Assembly: GCF_000455485.1 (NCBI RefSeq)
Contig: NZ_CBQR020000058.1
Coordinates: 1 to 64,000 of the forward strand
Direction: 5' to 3'
DNA length: 64,000 nt
DNA from: Gorillibacterium massiliense
GTDB lineage: Bacteria; Bacillota; Bacilli; Paenibacillales; NBRC-103111
Shown here: positions 56,225 to 64,000 of the stretch, one piece after another
Position numbering within the stretch: the first letter of the stretch is position 1
Layout: the number at the start of each line of letters is the position of its first letter
The notes under the pieces: model-generated
What the model was told of the DNA's origin: nothing
Database searches by the model: none
The model's input: the letters and a program-made list of their open reading frames with translations, nothing else
Made by a program: the position numbers and the translations under genes

Positions 56225-57049
56225 ATGTCATTGATTAATATGTCATTTTTAAACAATTTAAGTAAAGATGACATTGAGCAATATGTTCAATTTCTACGTG
56301 ATAAAGGTTATAGGTCAATGAAACGAAAAATCTATTCATTGAGATCCATATTCTCTTTCTTACTCTTCACTAAAGATGAAACAGGAGACTATCTCTTAAA
56401 ACATAATGAGTTTATAAAAGTACTTAGAGTTGAACAAGAACGGAATCAGATTTCTCGAAAACATGAAATAAACGAGTCAAGAGAAGAGATTATGAGTTTT
56501 GTTGATTTTGTATATCAAGGATACATCACGAAAAACTCCCATGATGCACTCTTCTATAAATCCAATAGACTAAGAGATGCCTCAATTATTGCCTTGATTG
56601 CTGATACTGGGCTCCGGATATCTGAAATTAGACTTCTAGACTGTAAAGATCTTGATTTATATAATAACCAAGTTTCGTGCTTAAGAAGAACTAAAAGAGG
56701 AGCTGACAAACATTTAGTACAAATATCATTTGGAGAAAAAGCAAGGAGGCTTTTATATGAATACATAAGGACGGACTTCGATAATATTTTTACTTCAAAA
56801 TCACCATTATTTTTCACAAGAGGTAGAAACTCTAAAGGTTCTAGGTTAACTAGACGAGCATTAGGTTTAATAATTGAAAAATATGCAAACGCATTTGGTA
56901 AATCAGCAATTACAGCAAATCGAATTAGACAAACGTTTATCCTTGATTACTTAGACTTAAATTGCATAACAACTGGAGAAATGCAATTGGGACTATCGAT
57001 CACCGATATGATTGGTGTTTATTCGAAATGTAATGATTTCGGGATCTGA
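56225..57049 (+). CDS. Tyrosine recombinase / integrase
   Basis: 274 aa from ATG 56225; the frame stays open back to about 56158 (FEYFIKWLFEFRNKPTQE), so the N-terminus may be lost. The SAM-like core-binding domain is at about 5-65. The catalytic domain has Arg in DTGLRISEIRLLDCKDL (about 130), Lys near the RTKRGADKH turn (about 155), box II reading NRIRQTF where H-x-x-R is usual, and Tyr in MIGVYSKCNDF near the end. The missing box II His and truncated start make activity doubtful. It lies among remnants, probably from a lost integrative element. Confidence 0.75.
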   Translation: MSLINMSFLNNLSKDDIEQYVQFLRDKGYRSMKRKIYSLRSIFSFLLFTKDETGDYLLKHNEFIKVLRVEQERNQISRKHEINESREEIMSFVDFVYQGYITKNSHDALFYKSNRLRDASIIALIADTGLRISEIRLLDCKDLDLYNNQVSCLRRTKRGADKHLVQISFGEKARRLLYEYIRTDFDNIFTSKSPLFFTRGRNSKGSRLTRRALGLIIEKYANAFGKSAITANRIRQTFILDYLDLNCITTGEMQLGLSITDMIGVYSKCNDFGI

Positions 57050-57399
57050 TGCGTAGTTAATCAAAAAGGGGAGGATATGATGCAAGTTCTTGTCTTTTAT
57101 CGATGTATTTTCTTGTCCTCCGACAAGGCCTGGATCGGATATTATTCTTTAGAATGCAGTTGTTGTATTCCCTAAGTTGCTGACAAAATACGTTTCATTT
57201 GCACCATCACGACGCAACTCAACCAAGCTCCAAAAATAAGTGCCAATGACTATTTCTCGATGCAAGTTTTTCTACCATATAATCCGATTTATTAATCTAA
57301 TTACATGGTCCGTTATTCCATCCTTCCCTCAAGTTGTCGACGACCATAGGTACTAGCGTCTACTGAAACCTGAAAATACGTGGAATCAACGCCCAGTAG
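57050..57399. other. Non-coding stretch
   Basis: No gene or structure that I can support. It ends at a TAG directly before the intron-protein fragment. Confidence 0.5.
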
Positions 57400-57620
57400 G
57401 CATGGGAGTACGCCAACACAAGAAAAGGCTACTGGAGAATCTCCAACAGCCCAATCATCAACAAGTTCCTTGGAAACAACGCCTTCAAGCAACTTGTATT
57501 CCTATATTTCACAGACTTCTATCGACAAGGTTCAATATAACCTAGGAATCGCCGTATACCGTACGGTACGTAAGGTGGGAGGGAAGTCGGCTGCTATTAA
57601 TGAGTAGCCTCCTACCCGTT
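57400..57620 (+). mobile_element. Group II intron, 3' part with intron-protein tail
   Basis: 57400-57540 reads AWEYANTRKGYWRISNSPII then FLGNNAFKQLVFLYFTDFYR and stops; the WANTRKGYWRIANSP motif is the C-terminal end of group II intron reverse transcriptases. After it, GCCGTATACC and GTACGGTACG (57551-57570) recall domain V. GGTGGGAGG...CCTCCTACCC (57574-57617) forms a domain VI-like stem with GTCGGCTGCTATTAATGAGT inside. Everything upstream of the last about 45 codons is gone. Confidence 0.7.
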
Positions 57621-57631
57621 TAGGATATGGT

Positions 57632-59632
57632 TTAAACGTTTCTAACCACTTCGTAAGCATCCCAAACGGCATACATGATGTTCTGTACTTGCTTAGCATC
57701 ACCTAGAAGGTAAGTTTCAGAAAGTTCGTACTGAAGTTCGTTATATAATGATTTTTGAGGTGCATAGCCAATTGCCAAGATGACAGAATCCGCAGCAAGA
57801 ATAATCTCTTCACCATTTTTATTTTTTAGAGTGTAGCCTTTTTCAGTATATCCAGAAACCACGGTATTGGTAAGCAGGTTAATATCTTTAAAATTCACCA
57901 AATCCCGGAGCATATCCTCATTAGCATGACAGAGGGGGCCACCAACAGATAAAATGTCATCCTGCAGTTCAACGAGGGTCACTTTTTTCCCTTGATTAAC
58001 TAGCCAAAGTGCAGTTTCGCAACCGACTAGACCACCTCCAACAACAATGGTGGATTCTCCAGGATCATGCTTACCGAGCAGTACATCTTCTGCTGTATAA
58101 ACATTTTTAGAATCTGCAATGTTAAATACTCGAGGAGTAGACCCGGTCGCAAATATCACAACGTCTGTTTTGCTATCTAAAATTGACTGCTTTGTTACTT
58201 CACTATTTAGATGAACATTGACGTTGAGGTCCTTTAATTCTGTTTCATACCAAGCAGCAAGTAAAAGATCGTCTTCTTTGAAATCAGGTGCTCCCCCCGG
58301 AATCATATTGCCGCCCAATCTGCCGCTTTTCTCATAAAGCGTAACTTCATGCCCACGAAGTGCAGCAACACGAGCAGCCTCACAGCCGGCAGGCCCGCCA
58401 CCAATAATGAATACTTTTTTCTTAGTAGTGGCTTGTTCAATGCCATACTCTTTCTCTCTTCCACATGCCGGATTAACGGCGCAGGAGATAGCAGCGAAAG
58501 TTTGCAGCCGTCCCATGCATCCCTCCTGACAAGAAAGACAAGGACGAATACGATTCATCTGTTCATTCTTAATTTTGTTAGGTATTTCCGAATCAGCGAG
58601 TAACGGACGACCTAGGGCAATCATATCAGTTTGGCCTTTTCGGATAGCCTCGCTGGCGAGATCTGGATTTTCCATTCTGCCTGCTGTAATAACAGGTACT
58701 GTTAAATTATTTTTTAAAATCTCATTGTAAGGTAAGTACAACCCTTTGACTTGGTACATTGGTGGATGAGACCAATACCAAGAATCGTAGGATCCTACAT
58801 CGCCATTGAAAGCATCATATCCAGCGGCTTCAAGTATTTTTGCTGCTTCAATACCTTCTTTAATATCGCGGCCTTGTTCATTAAACTCCTCGCCAGGCAA
58901 GCCGCCTTGTCGCCAATCTTTAATAAAACTTTTAATGCTGTAACGTAGAGAAACCGGATAGTCTTGGCCACACTCTGCCTTAATAGCTTGCACAATTTCG
59001 GTAGCAAACCGCAACCGGTTCTCAAGGCATCCACCGTATTCGTCAGTCCGGCGATTAAAGAAGGAGATAGCAAACTGGTCTAACAAATAACCTTCATGAA
59101 CGGCATGAATCTCAATTCCATCAAAGCCTGCCTTTTTTGCAATAGCGGCAGATTCCGCAAATTTGCGAATATAAGTACGGATTTCTTCAATCTTCAATTC
59201 ACGGCAGGTTACATCGTCCAACCACCGATGAGGAATAGCAGACGGAGCAACGGCAGTTCTGCCTACAATAGATGGAATACTTACACGTCCAAAACCAGCC
59301 GATAGTTGTAAGAAGATTTTAGCGCCATAAGCATGAATCCGTTCAGTCATCATTTTTCCGGTAGTTATGAAATGTAAAGGATTCAAAGTAGGGCAGGGCA
59401 TAGAAGGCAATGCGCACTTCTCAATTTCATTTTCTACCATGGTTACACCGGTAATTAAAAGGCCCGTACCACCTTTTGCCCGTTCTACGTAATACTCAAT
59501 TCCACGTTCATTAAAGGATCCATCCGAATTACATAGGCCACCAGGGCCCATCGGTGCCATAACAAATCGGTTCTTCAGCTCCAACTTACCAATCTTCATA
59601 GGTGTGAATAAGATTTTGTGTTCTTCTTTCAA
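57632..59632 (-). CDS. Old-yellow-enzyme type FMN/FAD/4Fe-4S oxidoreductase
   Basis: 666 aa. The FMN-binding TIM barrel is at about 1-335 (FTPMKIGKLELKNRFVMAPM; GFDGIEIHAVHEGYLLDQF). The 4Fe-4S cluster cysteines are in CLSCQEGCMGRL (about 340-351) with a further Cys in CAVNPACG. An FAD/NAD domain follows (GGGPAGCEAARVAALRGHEV, about 393-412; GGGLVGCETALWL, about 510). This is the 2-enoate reductase / 2,4-dienoyl-CoA reductase / BaiCD layout; it probably reduces activated C=C bonds. The start is TTG 59632. It diverges from the TetR gene at 59814, which likely controls it. A small relic of a close relative is at 47951. Confidence 0.9.
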   Translation of the reverse strand: MKEEHKILFTPMKIGKLELKNRFVMAPMGPGGLCNSDGSFNERGIEYYVERAKGGTGLLITGVTMVENEIEKCALPSMPCPTLNPLHFITTGKMMTERIHAYGAKIFLQLSAGFGRVSIPSIVGRTAVAPSAIPHRWLDDVTCRELKIEEIRTYIRKFAESAAIAKKAGFDGIEIHAVHEGYLLDQFAISFFNRRTDEYGGCLENRLRFATEIVQAIKAECGQDYPVSLRYSIKSFIKDWRQGGLPGEEFNEQGRDIKEGIEAAKILEAAGYDAFNGDVGSYDSWYWSHPPMYQVKGLYLPYNEILKNNLTVPVITAGRMENPDLASEAIRKGQTDMIALGRPLLADSEIPNKIKNEQMNRIRPCLSCQEGCMGRLQTFAAISCAVNPACGREKEYGIEQATTKKKVFIIGGGPAGCEAARVAALRGHEVTLYEKSGRLGGNMIPGGAPDFKEDDLLLAAWYETELKDLNVNVHLNSEVTKQSILDSKTDVVIFATGSTPRVFNIADSKNVYTAEDVLLGKHDPGESTIVVGGGLVGCETALWLVNQGKKVTLVELQDDILSVGGPLCHANEDMLRDLVNFKDINLLTNTVVSGYTEKGYTLKNKNGEEIILAADSVILAIGYAPQKSLYNELQYELSETYLLGDAKQVQNIMYAVWDAYEVVRNV

Positions 59633-59813
59633 TCTAGGTCATCCCTTCATTTTAAATTAAGTGAACACGTTCATTGAATATGTTCAGTATAAAACTGTAC
59701 AGTGAAATATTTAGTGATTAATTTCACAAGCAGGGAACTTTAGATGATATTTTTTTTTGCACCATGAAAGTGTGATACAATTTATATAAATATTTAAGAG
59801 TGGGGAATCATGG

Positions 59814-60410
59814 ATGGCACCAAAAAAGTTAAATTTACGGCAGATGCAAAGTATACAAACGAAGAAAGATATCTATAATAGTGCTATGCGTCTTATGAAA
59901 ACAAATGATTTAGAAGATATAAAAATTAGGGATATTTGTGAACATGCAGGTGTATCCATTGGATCTTTTTATAATTACTTCAAAACTAAAAGCGACATAT
60001 TAGTTGAAATGTATGATCAAGCGGATAGTTACTTCTGGGAGAAGTTTAATACCATAAGGGATTACCAAAATGTCAAAGAAGAACTTGTGTGTTATTTTGA
60101 AATTTATGCTGAATATAATAAAAGTTTAGGTTTGGAAACAATTAAGCAATTGTATACAACTAATAATAAGTTGTTTATTGCTAAAGGAAGGTATATGCAA
60201 GCAAGCCTCCAAGCAATAATTCAAAAAAGACAAGATTCTGAGGAGCTAGACAATACGATATCCCCTGAAGATACAACTGAATTTCTGTTTATTGCTGCAA
60301 GAGGGGTTATTTATGATTGGTGTTTGCATGACGGTGACTATAATTTGGTATTAAAAATGCGGCAGTACATGACAAGAATGATAGAAACCTTTGTTAGGAA
60401 TCCGATATAA
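59814..60410 (+). CDS. TetR-family regulator
   Basis: 198 aa. The N-terminal helix-turn-helix (residues about 22-62) has IKIRDICEHAGVSIGSFYNYFKTKSDIL, the TetR signature. The rest is a ligand domain. It lies 181 bp from the divergent oxidoreductase start and is its likely repressor. The intergenic DNA holds TGAACACGTTCA at 59661-59672, a near-palindrome that could be the operator, and further TGTTCA. Confidence 0.88.
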   Translation: MAPKKLNLRQMQSIQTKKDIYNSAMRLMKTNDLEDIKIRDICEHAGVSIGSFYNYFKTKSDILVEMYDQADSYFWEKFNTIRDYQNVKEELVCYFEIYAEYNKSLGLETIKQLYTTNNKLFIAKGRYMQASLQAIIQKRQDSEELDNTISPEDTTEFLFIAARGVIYDWCLHDGDYNLVLKMRQYMTRMIETFVRNPI

Positions 60411-61115
60411 TGCACTAAAAAAGGGTGGGTTTGAAACAGTAGGGAAACAGTGGGGATGATTGAAAAGGAATCTGCAACTGCTCTTCTTTATCTTCGTTTA
60501 CAGATGAAGATGAAGCAATTTATGGGTTTCGCGATAATTCCATTCATAAAGTTAAAAGTGAAATTGACACAAGAAGGGCCGCCGGCACTTTGACTAGTTC
60601 CTTTGAAAACATTGGTTATTTGGACTCTTTAGGAGCTGCTGAGGTTATCATAGAACTTGAACAGTTACTTCCTAAAATGACGATAAAAGAAGCACATGCT
60701 TTTTGTATGATCGATAAAAGAAGCACATGCTTTTTGTATGATATTGTTGACACTTTCAACTACTTATGCACAATGATAAACATTTTTGAGTTAAAAAAAT
60801 AATACATCTAGGGGGAGCCTGAGTGATTTAAGGCTTCTCTTATATTGTTTATTGATTTACAAAACTTTACGACGATGGGTGATACCATAGTTGCACGGTC
60901 TGCCACATTATTTGCGAATAAGTCCTTACCGGGTAGAGAGAATCAATTAGAGGAGGTTACGCTCTGATGAGAGTCCGGGGGATCGGAGCACTACATCGTT
61001 TCGAATCAAGGCATACCGTCCTATCGCTATGTTGGAGGCTAGGGATGATGGGCTGTTGCAGCTATTTATTGTCATCGTATTTTCAGAACACATCTACGTA
61101 AGGCAAGTTAATACT
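60411..61115. other. Intergenic stretch with a broken gene
   Basis: A plus-strand frame around 60490-60700 reads SFTDEDEAIYGFRDNSIHKV and SFENIGYLDSLGAAEVIIEL, like the C-terminal part of a lost protein, and is broken by a 31-bp duplication. The remainder to 61115 shows nothing supportable. Confidence 0.4.
60681..60742 (+). repeat. 31-bp perfect tandem duplication
   Basis: The unit starting CGATAAAAGAAGCACATGCT occurs at 60681-60711 and again at 60712-60742. The length is not a multiple of three, so it shifts the frame of the remnant in which it lies. Confidence 0.9.
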
Positions 61116-61811
61116 TCATATTATGTTATCTTTTTCTCCTGAAATTTGCTTCAAGTTTTCTAATGTAAGTAACTTTGCTTCTTCGACGTTTCTTTCCCTT
61201 ATTGCCAGAAGTAACTGTTCGTGTATGACAGTGCTATCATCATATTGACGGATATCCTTAACGATTAAATTACTTAGATACTTTTTGAGTATTGCACAAA
61301 AGTCACGATATAGATCTATAAAGAGTTCATTTTGTGTTGATTGAGCTAATGCAAAATGGAAGTAAACATCTGCTTCAACATAGTCTGCATAATTTCCAGA
61401 ATCAAGTGCTTTTTTACGTTGGGTTAGATAAGTTTGCATTTTTTCTAAATCCTCTTCTGTTCGGTTTGCAACAGCTATCTCACAAAGTTGCATGTCAAGC
61501 ATTTTCCTAACTTCGTATATATGTTGTTCATTATATCTTTTTGCTGATTTTAAGTAGCTTTCAGGATGTTTTACTGACTTTATGTAAGTCCCATCTCCAT
61601 GTCTTACTTGTAGGACTTCTGCATGAACTAAAATTTTGACTGCTTCCCTAACGGTTGATCGACCGACAGATAATTGCTCCATGAGCTCAGTTTCCGTTGG
61701 TAATTTATCTCCTGGTTTAAACTGCCCTGAAAAAATTTTGTTTTGGAGTTGTTCAAGTATTTCGTCAACAAGTTTACGTTTTTGTACTGGTTTAAATAGC
61801 TCTTTACTCAT
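61116..61811 (-). CDS. GntR-family (FadR/FCD) transcription regulator, paralog of 31421
   Basis: 231 aa. GntR helix-turn-helix LPTETELMEQLSVGRSTVRE followed by the wing VLQVRHGDGTYI, nearly the same residues as the regulator at 31421. FCD domain with DVYFHFALAQSTQNELF and a late VIHEQLL His. GGAGGGG before the ATG on the minus strand. It diverges from the MFS gene; the operator in the MFS promoter is its probable target. Confidence 0.9.
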   Translation of the reverse strand: MSKELFKPVQKRKLVDEILEQLQNKIFSGQFKPGDKLPTETELMEQLSVGRSTVREAVKILVHAEVLQVRHGDGTYIKSVKHPESYLKSAKRYNEQHIYEVRKMLDMQLCEIAVANRTEEDLEKMQTYLTQRKKALDSGNYADYVEADVYFHFALAQSTQNELFIDLYRDFCAILKKYLSNLIVKDIRQYDDSTVIHEQLLLAIRERNVEEAKLLTLENLKQISGEKDNII

Positions 61812-62016
61812 TAATTCCCCTCCAAAATCTAGCTAAATTGTGAGATATCTATTAAAGTATAAAAGTTTATGAGCCCATATGAAATAAATAACTTATATTA
61901 ATTATCCCTTAGCTCAACCAAAAAAATATAATACATCATATGTATTTTTATATCAAACTTCTATAAAGACAGTACTTCAGGGTTATTGTGAGTGCGTATT
62001 TTTAGTAAAACAGAAA

Positions 62017-62045
62017 TTGACGTCAGACGTCTGATGTATTACTAT
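62017..62045 (+). promoter_or_regulatory. MFS promoter with GntR operator in the spacer
   Basis: TTGACG, 17 bp, TACTAT, about 80 bp upstream of the MFS start. The spacer holds TCAGACGTCTGA (62023-62034; palindrome ACGTCAGACGTCTGATGT with one mismatch at 62020-62037). The same core occupies the same place in the promoter at 32136. Confidence 0.8.
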
Positions 62046-62125
62046 TTATTCATTAAATAATCACTTGTAACAATATCTATAATTTATTAAACATAATTAA
62101 ATTTCCTATTTGAGTAGGTGTTTTA

Positions 62126-63310
62126 ATGAAAAAGAGGAAAATTTGGATGATGGTCATCGCGATACTTTTTGTCTCGGTTAATCTAAGGACATCCATTACC
62201 TCAATTGCAGCTCTTCTTGAAACCATTCAAAGCGATCTTTTACTTAGCAGTACAACAATAAGTCTTCTAACGGGAATTCCTGTCATCTGTATGGGATTAT
62301 TCGCTCCATTAACATCAAAATTCACTCAAAAGTTTGGGCTTGAACGAACAGTTACTATGTGCCTAATACTTATTGCTGCTGCTACAGCTTTACGTTTTTT
62401 CGCTGAGAACGTAGCATTGTTTATAATGACTGCAGGATTAATAGGTATAGGATTAGCGATCATTGGACCTTCTTTATCGGGTTTCATCAAACAGCATTTC
62501 CCACTTCATGCTCATGTTATGATTGGTGTTTACTCGGCTGGAATAGGTCTCGGAGCTTCGATGGGTGCAGGCCTAACAATTCCTTTGAAAAATAAATTTC
62601 ATATTGAATGGCCGGCTGCCCTTGCTTTGTGGTTTGTTTTGGTTCTTATCTCCACAGCATTATGGATTTTTGCTACAAAGAACTCTGCTAATCAAAATAT
62701 GAGTGTAAAAAAAATAAAAAAGCCGTTTCCTTGGAGAAACAAACGAGCGCTATTGGTGATGCTTTTCTTTGGTTTGCAAGGTTGCCTAAATTATTCTATT
62801 ACTGCTTGGATCGCTCCTATCTCTCAATTCAATCATCTTTCGGAGACTCTGGCTGGCACTGTGGTTACTGTTCTAGCACTCGTTCAATTAGGGACTTCAA
62901 TTTTAATGCCTATATTTTTCGTTAGATATTCAAATCGTCTTTTTTGGATGTTGATAAATTCAATTATACTGTTGTCAGGGTTATTGATTCTTAGCTTTAT
63001 GAATGGTCATGTTATACCTTGGGTTGCTGCCGTCTTACTAGGGGTTAGTACTAGCGGATTATTCTATCTTGCTCTTCTTCTCCCTCTTGATGAAACCGAC
63101 AATGCTGAGGATGCAAGTTCATGGACTTCTATGGTGCAGTTTGGCGGATACATTATATCCGGGATAGGTCCTATTATTACAGGGTGGCTGCATGACATCA
63201 CTGGTAGTTATCCAATTTCATTTATTGGTTTATCTATAATCTGTCTTATTTCAATTGTTGTTAGCTTGGTAATAGGGAATAAGAGAGTGGAGGAAGGAGC
63301 ACCTAATTGA
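62126..63310 (+). CDS. MFS transporter, CynX/NimT type, paralog of 30247
   Basis: 394 aa, twelve membrane segments. The start RKIWMMVIAILFVSVNLRTS and the LLPLDETDNAEDASSWTSMV region match the 30247 protein. Probably exports or imports a small anion or heterocycle; substrate unknown. Its stop overlaps the start of the ABC ATPase by 1 nt (TGATG), so the two are one operon. Confidence 0.87.
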   Translation: MKKRKIWMMVIAILFVSVNLRTSITSIAALLETIQSDLLLSSTTISLLTGIPVICMGLFAPLTSKFTQKFGLERTVTMCLILIAAATALRFFAENVALFIMTAGLIGIGLAIIGPSLSGFIKQHFPLHAHVMIGVYSAGIGLGASMGAGLTIPLKNKFHIEWPAALALWFVLVLISTALWIFATKNSANQNMSVKKIKKPFPWRNKRALLVMLFFGLQGCLNYSITAWIAPISQFNHLSETLAGTVVTVLALVQLGTSILMPIFFVRYSNRLFWMLINSIILLSGLLILSFMNGHVIPWVAAVLLGVSTSGLFYLALLLPLDETDNAEDASSWTSMVQFGGYIISGIGPIITGWLHDITGSYPISFIGLSIICLISIVVSLVIGNKRVEEGAPN

Positions 63311-64000
63311 TGATTATAGATGTTGAAAATGTGAGCTGGGTTCGAGATAATTCCATCATTTTAAAAGATGTTAATTGGCAAGTTCAACCGGGGGAGCATT
63401 GGTGCATTGTCGGATTGAATGGCTCTGGAAAGACCACTCTACTCAACATGATTAATGGATATATCTGGCCAACGAAGGGCAAAATATCTGTTTTAGGGCA
63501 CAAATTCGGAGAATTTGACTTAAGGGAACTACGTAAATCTATAGGCTGGGTTAGCTCATCACTTCAACAGAGATTATATGGCAGTGAGACAGCGCTAAAT
63601 ATTGTACTAAGTGGAAAATTTGCTACTATCGGATTATACGACGAATTTTCACACATTGATTTGACGAAAGCGCACACCTTATTGCAACTACTTGGTTGTG
63701 AAAAGCTAGTTAGCCGTAAATATGATACCTTTTCACAAGGAGAGCGTCAACGTGTACTCATTGCTCGCGCTTTAATGTCGTCACCTAAACTACTTATTTT
63801 GGATGAACCTTGTACAGGGCTTGATGTGTTTGCGCGCGAGTTGTTATTGAGTATGATTGACAATATTGCGAAGCAACCGGATGCGCCTACCCTGTTATTT
63901 GTAACTCACCATGTAGAAGAAATTATGCCGATGTTTGGAAAAATTATATTGATTAAAGAGGGTACAGTATTTAAATCTGGAAATACTTTCGATCTCCTAA
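63310..64000 (+). CDS. ABC transporter ATP-binding protein, cut by the window end
   Basis: At least 230 aa with no stop before 64000. Walker A GLNGSGKTT (residues about 38-46), signature FSQGERQR (about 141), Walker B LLILDEP (about 160) and H-loop THH (about 198). The sequence is like the YlmA/ModF-type ATPases, stand-alone or molybdate-related. No permease is visible, as the window ends. It starts at ATG overlapping the MFS stop. Confidence 0.88.
   Translation, partial: MIIDVENVSWVRDNSIILKDVNWQVQPGEHWCIVGLNGSGKTTLLNMINGYIWPTKGKISVLGHKFGEFDLRELRKSIGWVSSSLQQRLYGSETALNIVLSGKFATIGLYDEFSHIDLTKAHTLLQLLGCEKLVSRKYDTFSQGERQRVLIARALMSSPKLLILDEPCTGLDVFARELLLSMIDNIAKQPDAPTLLFVTHHVEEIMPMFGKIILIKEGTVFKSGNTFDLL

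Overview
The window reads as a Bacillota chromosome, most likely Paenibacillus or a close relative. The reasons are Bacillus-type tRNAs that encode CCA, the order sigW-rsiW-cdaA-cdaR-glmM-[glmS ribozyme]-glmS, ppc, and a YesM/YesN two-component system beside an ABC sugar importer with a DUF3502-type binding protein. The genus is inferred from gene content only.

Region 1 (1-13.85 kb) is conserved core. It holds a 5S rRNA with tRNAs Asn, Thr, Glu, Gln, Lys and Leu, a DUF2071 gene, four more tRNAs (Gly, Arg, Pro, Gly), ppc and an EamA permease. These are followed by the SigW / c-di-AMP / glucosamine-6-phosphate block, where an intact glmS ribozyme precedes glmS.

Region 2 (13.85-about 30.2 kb) is a Tn7-like transposon sitting just downstream of glmS, the classical attTn7 site. 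Three 18-bp repeats, probably TnsB sites of one end, lie 34-101 bp after the glmS stop. Cargo follows: an Xre regulator, a 12-bp tandem repeat ORF, two unknown proteins and a large AAA_13-type ATPase with RloC/PrrC-like features. Next come a TnsB C-terminal relic from a second element and an intact tnsA-tnsB-tnsC-tnsD set plus a second, larger TnsD/TniQ protein with five C-terminal repeats. Two frameshifted genes come after. No matching second end and no CRISPR/Cas genes were seen.

Region 3 (30.2-47.9 kb) starts with an MFS exporter and GntR regulator with an operator inside the promoter spacer. It then has a hemicellulose / plant-oligosaccharide locus: histidine kinase, AraC-type response regulator, binding protein, two permeases, and GH3, GH39, GH42 and GH43 enzymes. 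Extracellular sugar would be sensed by the kinase pair, imported as oligosaccharide, and cut in the cytoplasm by the four hydrolases.

Region 4 (47.9-57.6 kb) is a gene graveyard: an oxidoreductase fragment, an ISL3 transposase fragment, a TetR fragment with an in-frame stop, a group II intron 5' part (minus strand) and 3' part (plus strand), a secreted-protein gene split by a stop codon, a truncated CoiA-like gene and a tyrosine recombinase.

Region 5 (57.6-64 kb) holds an old-yellow-enzyme type FAD/4Fe-4S oxidoreductase divergent from a TetR regulator. A second GntR/MFS pair follows, paralogous to the one at 30-32 kb and carrying the same operator in the same promoter position, with an ABC ATPase cut by the window end.
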